Positions 29,701 through 36,795 of a DNA stretch of 64,000 nt are shown one piece after another; positions within the stretch are counted from its first letter, which is position 1, and each line of letters opens with the position of its first letter. The translations under genes and the position numbers were made by a program. The DNA is taken from positions 3,472,001-3,536,000 of the forward strand of contig NZ_JAUCEN010000002.1 of NCBI RefSeq assembly GCF_030348945.1, in the 5' to 3' direction. Source of the DNA: Peribacillus sp. ACCC06369. Lineage in GTDB: Bacteria; Bacillota; Bacilli; Bacillales; DSM-1321. Below the pieces are notes generated by a model. That model ran no database searches and had not been told where the DNA came from. It worked only from the letters and a program-made list of their open reading frames with translations.

Positions 29701-29740
29701 CAAAAAGGTTTCGGAATGAAACCATTCCGAAACCTTTTTG
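29701..29740. terminator. Strong bidirectional terminator after efp
   Basis: Perfect 18-base arms (29701-29718 and 29723-29740) with a four-base loop AAAC; core GGTTTCGGAATG. Outer A/T pairs give a T-run on each strand. Confidence 0.9.
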
Positions 29741-29750
29741 TCTACAAACG

Positions 29751-29776
29751 AAACCGAGAAATTCATCTCGGCCTTC
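29751..29776 (-). terminator. Hairpin CCGAGA...TCTCGG, second copy, directly after efp
   Basis: GGCCGAGATGAATTTCTCGG on the minus strand just past the efp stop, nearly identical to the 29178-29216 hairpin. It lacks a long T-run, and the stronger hairpin 15 bases further probably does the terminating. Confidence 0.55.
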
Positions 29777-29782
29777 TTTCAT

Positions 29783-30340
29783 TTATGCGCGTGATACGTA
29801 AGAACCTTCATTTGTATTGATCAATAATTTGTCACCTTGGTTGATGAAGAATGGAACTTGAACCGAAAGGCCCGTCTCAAGTACCGCTGATTTCGTTCCG
29901 CCTGAAGATGTATCGCCTTTTATTCCTGGCTCAGTCTCCGCAACTTCAAGTTCTACTGTGTTTGGAAGCTCGACCCCAAGTGTTTCGGCTTGGAAAGTCA
30001 TGATATGTACTTCCATATTTTCCTTAAGGAATTTCAGTTCACGTTCAATGCTTGAAGCTGGTAGCTCGATTTGGTCATACGTTTCGTTATCCATGAATAC
30101 ATGGCTATCTCCGCTTGCATAAAGGTACTGCATTTTGCGGTTTTCGATATGTGCTTTAGCAACTTTTTCACCAGCACGGAATGTTTTCTCCTGGATCGAA
30201 CCTGTACGAAGATTACGAAGTTTAGAACGTACAAAAGCTGCACCTTTACCAGGTTTAACATGTTGGAACTCGATAACCTGCCAAATTCCATTATCTACTT
30301 CAATCGTAACACCCGTGCGAAAATCGTTTACAGAAATCAT
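29783..30340 (-). CDS. efp: Elongation factor P
   Basis: 185-residue translation factor that rescues ribosomes stalled at polyproline. Three beta-barrel domains; the modification loop [15 protein letters not shown] carries the Lys that Bacillus modifies with 5-aminopentanol. The C-terminal signature reads [18 protein letters not shown]. Normal length. The ATG at 30340 follows AGGAGGAC. Located 26 bases after yqhT. Confidence 0.97.
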   Translation of the reverse strand: MISVNDFRTGVTIEVDNGIWQVIEFQHVKPGKGAAFVRSKLRNLRTGSIQEKTFRAGEKVAKAHIENRKMQYLYASGDSHVFMDNETYDQIELPASSIERELKFLKENMEVHIMTFQAETLGVELPNTVELEVAETEPGIKGDTSSGGTKSAVLETGLSVQVPFFINQGDKLLINTNEGSYVSRA

Positions 30341-30366
30341 AAAATTGTCCTCCTACATGTACATGT

Positions 30367-31428
30367 TTACAGAATGATTAACTCTTTCGTTGAATGAGTA
30401 AGTGCTTCGTTACCTTCATTTGTAACGATTGTATCATCTTCAATCCGCACTCCACCTACCCCCGGTAAGTAAATCCCCGGCTCGACGGTTACGGCCATAC
30501 CTGGTTCTAAAATGATATCAGACCTTAAGGATAATGCCGGACCTTCATGAACTTCCAGACCGATTCCATGTCCAGTCGAATGTCCAAAATACTGCCCGAA
30601 TCCCTTTTCTTCAATTAAATTACGAGTTAGTGCATCCGCTTCCCTGCCCGTCATCCCAGGTTTAATCCCAGCCATTCCGCGCAGTTGCGCTTCTAAAACA
30701 ATGTCATAAATGTTAATAAGTTCTTCACTTGGCTTGCCAACTGCCAATGTCCGAGTTATGTCAGACACATATCCGTTATAGTATGCTCCGTAATCCAATG
30801 TGACAAAATCGCCTTTTTCAATGATTTTATCCGTAGCCACTCCATGTGGAAGAGCGGATCTTACACCAGATGCTACGATAATATCAAAGGATGAGGAAGT
30901 TGCCCCCTGTTTCCTCATGAAGAATTCAAGTTCATTGGATACATCCAGTTCTGAAATCCCTGGACGCATGTAATCCAGAATATGTGTAAAGGCAGCATCA
31001 GCAATAGCAGCCGCTTCCTTTAATATCTTAATCTCTGATGAAGTCTTTATCAAGCGTAAATTCTCAATAACTCCAGACACCGGCAAAAGTTGTGCTTCAA
31101 TGCCCGCTTCGTATGCCTTATATGTCGCAAAAGTCATATGCTCTTGCTCAAAGCCCAGTGTGCCGATATTCATCTCTTTTGCCTGCTTACCGACTTCTTC
31201 GATGATGGTTCCCTTATGTTGGACGATTTCATAGTCTGCAGCCTGCTTGCCCGCTTGTTCCACGTATCTGAAATCAGTGATGAATTTAGCTTCTTTTTGG
31301 GAAATCAGGACGACGCCTGCACTTCCCGTAAAATTGGTCATGTACCGGCGGTTATATGTACTGGTGATCAAAAAACCATCAATGCCCACCTTTTCCATTG
31401 AGGCTCTTAAGCGCATTAGTTTATTCAT
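30367..31428 (-). CDS. yqhT: M24-family Xaa-Pro aminopeptidase YqhT
   Basis: 353-residue metallopeptidase that removes N-terminal residues before proline. Creatinase-like N-terminal domain (1-125) and a pita-bread catalytic domain. Metal ligands appear in VTLDYGAYYNGYVSDITRT, HSTGHGIGLEVHEGP and AVTVEPGIYLPGVGGVRIED. The ATG at 31428 abuts the aroQ stop, with GGGGAGA upstream. The neighbouring efp is a common association. Confidence 0.93.
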   Translation of the reverse strand: MNKLMRLRASMEKVGIDGFLITSTYNRRYMTNFTGSAGVVLISQKEAKFITDFRYVEQAGKQAADYEIVQHKGTIIEEVGKQAKEMNIGTLGFEQEHMTFATYKAYEAGIEAQLLPVSGVIENLRLIKTSSEIKILKEAAAIADAAFTHILDYMRPGISELDVSNELEFFMRKQGATSSSFDIIVASGVRSALPHGVATDKIIEKGDFVTLDYGAYYNGYVSDITRTLAVGKPSEELINIYDIVLEAQLRGMAGIKPGMTGREADALTRNLIEEKGFGQYFGHSTGHGIGLEVHEGPALSLRSDIILEPGMAVTVEPGIYLPGVGGVRIEDDTIVTNEGNEALTHSTKELIIL

Positions 31429-31875
31429 TTAATTTCTCCCCTTTGCAATCTTTGTGATCGCCTGCAACGCCAATTCATAACCGTGTATCCCCAAGCCGAC
31501 AATCTGTCCCGCCGATACCGGCGCGGTCACTGATTCATGCCGAAAGCTTTCACGGGCATGTATGTTCGAAATATGCACTTCCACAACTGGAACATCAATT
31601 CCGGCAATTGCATCACGAATCGCATAGCTATAATGAGTAAAAGCTCCAGGATTAATGATAATCCCGTCGATCCCATGATCTTCTGACCAATGGAGCTTGT
31701 CGATAATCGCCCCTTCATGGTTAGATTGAAAAGAGGTAAATTCCACATTCAAGCCTTGAGCTTGCTGCAGCAATAGAGCTTCCACATCCGCAAGCGTCGA
31801 GGATCCATAATGTGCAGGTTCCCGCTTCCCCAAGCGATTTAAATTCGGACCATTGATTAGTAAGATTTTTGTCAT
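31429..31875 (-). CDS. aroQ: Type II 3-dehydroquinate dehydratase
   Basis: 148-residue dodecameric enzyme of the shikimate pathway (3-dehydroquinate to 3-dehydroshikimate). N-terminal signature ILLINGPNLNRLGKREPAHYG holds the catalytic Arg and Tyr; IINPGAFTHYSYAIRDA and VEVHISNIHARESFRHES hold the catalytic His and substrate-binding residues. The ATG at 31875 has AGGTG six bases upstream. Called yqhS in B. subtilis. Confidence 0.95.
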   Translation of the reverse strand: MTKILLINGPNLNRLGKREPAHYGSSTLADVEALLLQQAQGLNVEFTSFQSNHEGAIIDKLHWSEDHGIDGIIINPGAFTHYSYAIRDAIAGIDVPVVEVHISNIHARESFRHESVTAPVSAGQIVGLGIHGYELALQAITKIAKGRN

Positions 31876-31969
31876 CATCAACACCTGCTCATAATTAAAA
31901 GAATGCTTTCCATGAACATTCTATCATAATTACAAATTGTCTTACTACTTTTTTACAACCAAGAAGCAA

Positions 31970-32479
31970 TCAACTTTCCTTTCGTTTCTCAGCGTTTTTT
32001 TGTTGACGTATATATTCCTGATGATCGTATGATATAGAATACCCTACAAAAAGACCGTATAAAATAAAAATGCAGACACTGGTTATAATCGTATTTGCCG
32101 ACATTTTCGAAATGGTTGGCAAATCGGCGAACATCGGTTTCAGGACAAATACGAGCAACGCCCAGCAAACCACTCCCAAAAAAATACCCGAAAAAATACT
32201 CTTCATCCTTTTAAAAAGACCATAGTATATAAAAGCGATCCCCACGGATAGAATTCCGAACAAAAGTATGGTCATTACCGTACCAAGCCAGTGATCGATC
32301 CAAGTCATATTCGACCACGAAGTAAGTATGAATTTGGGGCTAAACCCCATAAAATTAACATAATGGGCGATGATTCCGGCAAAACTGGCTGCAGCCCCGC
32401 CAACAAAACCGATAGCTAGTACATTGTAGATCAAGCTTTGATTTTCCTGTTGAATTTGTCCATTTTCATTAGAAGACAT
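31970..32479 (-). CDS. yqhR: Conserved membrane protein YqhR
   Basis: 169-residue protein with four predicted TM segments (about 20-40, 60-85, 90-115, 122-148) and a charged C-terminus. It resembles B. subtilis YqhR in the fourth-segment region NTIITSVCIFILYGLFVGYS. Function unknown. The ATG at 32479 follows GGAGGTG at good spacing; the in-frame GTG at 32488 overlaps the ribosome site. Confidence 0.85.
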   Translation of the reverse strand: MSSNENGQIQQENQSLIYNVLAIGFVGGAAASFAGIIAHYVNFMGFSPKFILTSWSNMTWIDHWLGTVMTILLFGILSVGIAFIYYGLFKRMKSIFSGIFLGVVCWALLVFVLKPMFADLPTISKMSANTIITSVCIFILYGLFVGYSISYDHQEYIRQQKNAEKRKES

Positions 32480-32813
32480 ATCAAACACCTCCGCTACGTA
32501 GTATGCCCTTTGTTAAATAGAACTATTTTTTTTTATTCTTAAGGAGGAGAATCACTAGAGGTTTTGGGATTTATTCTGTATGATTAAATCATAAATATTG
32601 TACTTTTTTCAGAGGAAAATACCTATCCTCTGTTGAAGTTTATAATGTACACAGGATACTAACTTCCTGTGAGTCAACATTCATAAAGTAATCGCAGGGA
32701 TAAAGCCGCCATTCAATTTTGGAGGACCGCCTTTAAACCCTTGTGATGCTTGATAATAAACATGTTAGCACCCATGAGAGAGCTACGTGAATAACTATTA
32801 GGTTGGTGTAGAA
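32480..32813. other. Divergent intergenic region yqhR-yqhQ
   Basis: About 330 bases holding the two divergent promoters. No gene and no clear operator was recognised. AT-rich stretches near 32520-32600 are the likely promoter area. Confidence 0.4.
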
Positions 32814-33767
32814 ATGTCTGAGGTCCAAAAACCCGTTTATGGAGGGCAGGCTGTTGTGGAAGGCGTCATGTTCGGGGGCAAACATCACACAGTAACTGCG
32901 GTACGCCGCAAAGATTCAACGATTGTATATTATCACCTGCCGCGAGAATCAAAACCTGTTGTCAACCAATTAAAAAGAGTGCCGTTTCTAAGGGGTATCG
33001 TATCACTGATTCAGTCAAGTGCCACCGGCTCGAAACATCTGAACTTTTCCACTGAACAGTATGAAGAAGAGGACGGGGAAAAGCAGGACGAAAAGAAAAA
33101 AGAAACGAAAGAATCTTCTAAATTAAGTGTATGGCTTGGAGTTGCCGTAATCGGTGTTCTTTCCTTCCTATTTGGAAAGCTGCTTTTCACTTTGATTCCA
33201 GTCTTTCTTGCCGAATTGACAAGACCCATCTTTAATGGCCATATTGCCCAGGTTTTAATGGAAAGCTTGTTCAAGTTGATATTATTGCTGGTATACATTT
33301 ATGTAGTATCCATGACCCCATTGATCAAACGGGTCTTTCAGTATCACGGAGCAGAGCATAAGGTGATTAATTGCTTTGAAAGCGGAAAAGAATTGACCGT
33401 TGAAAATGTGCAGGCAAGTTCACGCCTTCATTATCGCTGTGGCAGTAGCTTTATTTTATTTACAGTCATTGTAGGTATGTTTGTCTATATGCTCGTTCCG
33501 ACCGATCCATTATGGCTCCGTGTCGTGGATCGCGTTTTACTTATCCCCGTAGTGCTAGGCATAGCCTTCGAGGTATTGCAGTTGACCAACAAAGTAAGAG
33601 ATATTCCCATCCTGCGTTACCTTGGCTACCCTGGCCTTTGGCTTCAGTTATTGACAACCAAAGCCCCTACCGACGATCAAGTCGAAGTCGCATTGGCGTC
33701 CTTCCACGAACTGTTAAAAATGGAAAAGAGAACTGAAAAAGATTTAGAATCGGATGTTATTGTGTAA
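32814..33767 (+). CDS. yqhQ: DUF1385 membrane protein YqhQ
   Basis: 317-residue DUF1385 protein with four or five TM segments (about 103-130, 150-168, 210-228, 240-255). Hallmark motifs are VYGGQAVVEGVMFGGKHH at the N-terminus and YHGAEHKVINCFESGKELT with SSRLHYRCGSSFILF. The Cys/His-rich pattern suggests metal binding, but no reaction is established. The ATG at 32814 has only a weak GGTTGGTG upstream. Confidence 0.9.
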   Translation: MSEVQKPVYGGQAVVEGVMFGGKHHTVTAVRRKDSTIVYYHLPRESKPVVNQLKRVPFLRGIVSLIQSSATGSKHLNFSTEQYEEEDGEKQDEKKKETKESSKLSVWLGVAVIGVLSFLFGKLLFTLIPVFLAELTRPIFNGHIAQVLMESLFKLILLLVYIYVVSMTPLIKRVFQYHGAEHKVINCFESGKELTVENVQASSRLHYRCGSSFILFTVIVGMFVYMLVPTDPLWLRVVDRVLLIPVVLGIAFEVLQLTNKVRDIPILRYLGYPGLWLQLLTTKAPTDDQVEVALASFHELLKMEKRTEKDLESDVIV

Positions 33768-33904
33768 AACATCTATACACATTTTGATTATGGAAAATCA
33801 TATACTAACTTAAGGAATGATCTTCATTTATTTCAAATATTTTACATGAAGAATGTTTAAAATAAGCAAAAAATGCTTATGATGCTCTTAAGGAGGTGTC
33901 TTTG

Positions 33905-34279
33905 TTGAAACGTTTCATATCTTTCATGATATACGGAATCATCGCCCTCGGAGTCCTCGGACTAATGAGCCGACTATTTAATGACCCGATTGGCTTTTTT
34001 AGAAACATTCTCATAATAGCCATTGTCGCAGGGATTATTTATATGATTTATACCGGATTAACAAAGGGAAAACCAGTTAAAAAAGAGCAGCAAGCATTCC
34101 GAAAGGCTGCCCGCCAATCGAAAAAAAGACTAAAAAACCGAACTTCGAAAAAGGATAATGTGGCTAGCTTCTCTGCAGCAAAATCATCAAAAAAAATAAA
34201 AGTGAGAAAGAAAACGGATAGTCACTTAACCGTCATCGAGGGGAAAAAGAATAAAAAGAAAAATCGGGCTTCTTTTTAA
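33905..34279 (+). CDS. yqhP: Small membrane protein YqhP (SA1362 family)
   Basis: 124-residue protein with two TM segments (about 3-22 and 33-52) and a long, very basic C-terminal tail (KKSSKKIKVRKKTDS). The position after yqhQ and before yqhO matches B. subtilis yqhP. The frame opens at GTG 33896, but AGGAGG overlaps that codon; the TTG at 33905 gives the right spacing and a typical MKRFISF start. The stop lies inside the following terminator. Function unknown; the basic tail could bind nucleic acid or acidic lipid (inference). Confidence 0.75.
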   Translation: MKRFISFMIYGIIALGVLGLMSRLFNDPIGFFRNILIIAIVAGIIYMIYTGLTKGKPVKKEQQAFRKAARQSKKRLKNRTSKKDNVASFSAAKSSKKIKVRKKTDSHLTVIEGKKNKKKNRASF

Positions 34280-34294
34280 GAGCCCGATTTTTTT
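34259..34294. terminator. Bidirectional terminator yqhP/yqhO
   Basis: AAATCGGGCT and its complement around about ten bases, with seven T downstream and an A-run upstream. It serves the convergent yqhP and yqhO. Confidence 0.85.
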
Positions 34295-34301
34295 ATGATT
34301 A

Positions 34302-35183
34302 TTAATATGTCCAATTCTTTAGGAATTCTTTAGTACACTGTCTGCCCTGATCCATCAATTCACCCTTTTTTTCATCATTCAGATTGAAATCCATTGCAGA
34401 AATTCCCTTCATCGGGATAAATACAATATTCTGGACGTGTTTCTTGGAAATATAACGTGCATCATGGGCATCTTTCATCGTTTTGAATAGTGCGGAGAAC
34501 AATTCTAACGCATTATCCACCTTATGCGGTTTCCATATCTCATCGACACTTAGTCGCAAGCCTATGACCGGTCGTTCCTTCCTTACATGATCTGAATTGA
34601 ATAACCACATTGGAAAATTGCTTAACACACCTCCATCAACAAAAAGGAACGTGCTTTTTCCGACATCAAGTTTTACTGGCTCAAAAAAATAGGGAATGCT
34701 ACAACTCATTCTCACTGCCTTAGCCACTGGAAATGTGAGCGGATCAATTCCATAATTCGGTAACTCATCAGGCAGTACCACCAATTTCCCATTTGTAATG
34801 TCAGAGGTTATGATACGGAGAGACTCCGGTCGAACATCCTTAAAGGTAACTACATTCCTTTTGGCAAGTTTACCGGCAACCCAGGATTCCAAAGCGTCGC
34901 CTTTATAAAGGCCTAGTTTCCAGTAAATAAGGAGCCACTTAGCAAGCGGGATAGGCAATAGACCACGCCTTTTATCCAGCATGCCGCTTAAATCTATATC
35001 AAGAAAAAGCTCTTCCATTTCTTTACCTGTGTATCCAGCGGCTACGAAAGCTGCAATTATGGAACCAGCACTTGTACCCGCTGTCCTATGGAATACAAAT
35101 CCTCGTTCCTCTAATTCCTGCAGGGCTCCAACTAAACCATATCCTTTAATCCCGCCTCCGGAAAAAACGCCGTCAATAATCAT
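34302..35183 (-). CDS. yqhO: Patatin-like phospholipase YqhO
   Basis: 293-residue patatin/RssA-type acyl hydrolase. Oxyanion glycine motif FSGGGIKGYGLVGAL (residues 8-22), nucleophile elbow AGTSAGSIIAAF with Ser in G-x-S-x-G, and the catalytic Asp in FVDGGVLSNFP. No signal peptide, so a cytoplasmic or membrane-peripheral lipase is likely; its substrate is unknown. The ATG at 35183 follows AGGGGAGGG. Confidence 0.9.
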   Translation of the reverse strand: MIIDGVFSGGGIKGYGLVGALQELEERGFVFHRTAGTSAGSIIAAFVAAGYTGKEMEELFLDIDLSGMLDKRRGLLPIPLAKWLLIYWKLGLYKGDALESWVAGKLAKRNVVTFKDVRPESLRIITSDITNGKLVVLPDELPNYGIDPLTFPVAKAVRMSCSIPYFFEPVKLDVGKSTFLFVDGGVLSNFPMWLFNSDHVRKERPVIGLRLSVDEIWKPHKVDNALELFSALFKTMKDAHDARYISKKHVQNIVFIPMKGISAMDFNLNDEKKGELMDQGRQCTKEFLKNWTY

Positions 35184-35267
35184 AGCTGCCCTCCCCTAAT
35201 CCGGTCTTTACATTTTTAAGCAGGATTAGAGCGATTTATGACAGTTTTATATGAAAGATGGCCTTCT

Positions 35268-36293
35268 TCAGGTAAAATACTGAATTTCCGCTTTAGGGAA
35301 AAATTCCGCTATATACCCACGAATTGCCGTTTCCAGTTCTGCGGCTTCTTCGGTTTGGTAAACATATTTACCAATACCGTATCGGCCCCATTTATATTTA
35401 CGCTTCGTTTCGTCCAGTTCCAATTTCGTTTTCGGGTAGTTTTTTTGAATCACTTTTTTGGCAGGGCCAGTAAACCGATGCTGGATTAATTCGAAAGTCA
35501 AGTCTGGGATATCCACGCCTTTTAACGCCTCACTTAACCGTTCGAATAATTCACGGTAGCCCTCTTTCCATGCTTCATGACGATATATTGGAGCTACGAT
35601 AAAACCCAAGGGATATCCGGCACCTGCCACTTTTCGAGCCGCTTCCATTCTTTCTTCAAAGCTCGAAGTGCCGGGCTCGAAATTCTTTATCACGTAACGT
35701 GAATTTATACTGAACCTAAATCTAGTTTTTCCATTATGCTCAGCATCCAACAGGTGGTCGACATGATGAAATTTAGTTACGAACCTTAGGACCCCATATT
35801 CACTTTTCCCAAAATATTCTATAGCCCTTTTTAACGAATGTGTCAAATGATCAATTCCGACGATATCTGATGTACAGGCCGCCTCAAAACGTGTAATTTC
35901 AGGCTTTCGCTCATTGATATAATTTTCGGCAGCCTCGAAAATCTCCTCGAGATTCACGTATGTCCTAATATATGGCTTTGTTCCGAGTGTCGTCTGTAAA
36001 TAACAATAATGACAATGCCCCATACACCCGGTTGCAAGAGGGATGGCATATTCAGCAGATGGCTTTGAAGAATCGAATTTCAATGTCTTTCTGATCCCTA
36101 CCACAAGCGTGGACTTGGCGACACGATATTTTTGTAAATCATTTTCTCCAGGTAGATCCCTAATTTGGTTATGTGAGGTAGTCTCACGGATTTCAATGTT
36201 CAAATCCTCAAATTTTTTTTTCAATTCCCGCCCAAGCGGGTATTCCAGTGCCCTGGGCTCGATATATACTAACTGTGGCATAAATGGTTTCAT
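35268..36293 (-). CDS. splB: Spore photoproduct lyase
   Basis: 341-residue radical-SAM enzyme that directly reverses 5-thyminyl-5,6-dihydrothymine in germinating spores. The [4Fe-4S] motif is CMGHCHYCYLQ (CxxxCxxC). The conserved Cys that supplies the hydrogen atom is in EAACTSDIVG. Normal length. No splA-like gene precedes it here, unlike the splAB operon of B. subtilis, and no sigma-G promoter was clearly recognised. Confidence 0.95.
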   Translation of the reverse strand: MKPFMPQLVYIEPRALEYPLGRELKKKFEDLNIEIRETTSHNQIRDLPGENDLQKYRVAKSTLVVGIRKTLKFDSSKPSAEYAIPLATGCMGHCHYCYLQTTLGTKPYIRTYVNLEEIFEAAENYINERKPEITRFEAACTSDIVGIDHLTHSLKRAIEYFGKSEYGVLRFVTKFHHVDHLLDAEHNGKTRFRFSINSRYVIKNFEPGTSSFEERMEAARKVAGAGYPLGFIVAPIYRHEAWKEGYRELFERLSEALKGVDIPDLTFELIQHRFTGPAKKVIQKNYPKTKLELDETKRKYKWGRYGIGKYVYQTEEAAELETAIRGYIAEFFPKAEIQYFT

Positions 36294-36436
36294 TTCGTTC
36301 TCCGTTCTTTTCTGTATTTGTTCATACTTTCAATCGAACTACACAATCTAATTAATAAGGATAGTTTTTCTTTATTCTGTTATCCTCATGATTGTTTTTA
36401 ATTGGAAAATCCAAAATAAAGGAGATGCGATATGGT

Positions 36437-36622
36437 ATGGCTAATAAACGAGACTTCTTGACAAATGGAATGGGGAAACAATCGATAACTGTCCAAACAG
36501 ATAATAAATATCCAAATCCCAGGAATATACCTGGAGACTCGGTCGATGAATTTTCGGTATTAAAGGATGGAAACCAATATCTAGCCGAAAAGGAAATAGG
36601 CCAGCAAAATGAAAATGGATGA
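36437..36622 (+). CDS. Small hypothetical protein between splB and nrdJ
   Basis: 61-residue hydrophilic protein reading MANKRDFLTNGMGKQSIT onward, rich in Asn, Gln, Asp and Glu, with no TM segment or recognised domain. The frame extends 15 codons upstream, but the ATG at 36437 is the better initiator (AAGGAGATG about ten bases before). It is immediately followed by a strong terminator, so it is very probably expressed. Divergent from splB, which suggests a sporulation-related role, but this is only context. Confidence 0.6.
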   Translation: MANKRDFLTNGMGKQSITVQTDNKYPNPRNIPGDSVDEFSVLKDGNQYLAEKEIGQQNENG

Positions 36623-36630
36623 ATGAACGC

Positions 36631-36666
36631 AAAGAGAAGCCGAATCCAACGATTCGGCTTCTCTTT
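36631..36666. terminator. Strong terminator after the small orphan gene
   Basis: Perfect 16-base arms (36631-36646 and 36651-36666) with loop CAAC; core GAGAAGCCGAATC, ending in TTT. Confidence 0.9.
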
Positions 36667-36734
36667 ATTTAAGTTCAATGGAATGTAAATTGAACAGAAG
36701 TTAAAAACCTACAAGCTCAATCCAATATGTTTAT

Positions 36735-36780
36735 ATAAAAAAGCCGTTAAGATCAGCTTTTCAGCACACTTAACGACTTC
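36735..36780 (-). terminator. Terminator of nrdJ
   Basis: AGTCGTTAAG and CTTAACGGCT (one G-U pair) around a 17-base loop, followed by TTTTTTATAT on the minus strand, 16 bases after the nrdJ stop. Confidence 0.75.
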
Positions 36781-36795
36781 TTCTATCAGCTTAGC

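Noticed and set aside
36352..36678. 108-codon minus-strand frame opposite the small orphan gene
   Set aside because: Antisense shadow of the better supported plus-strand gene and its terminator; no ribosome site.
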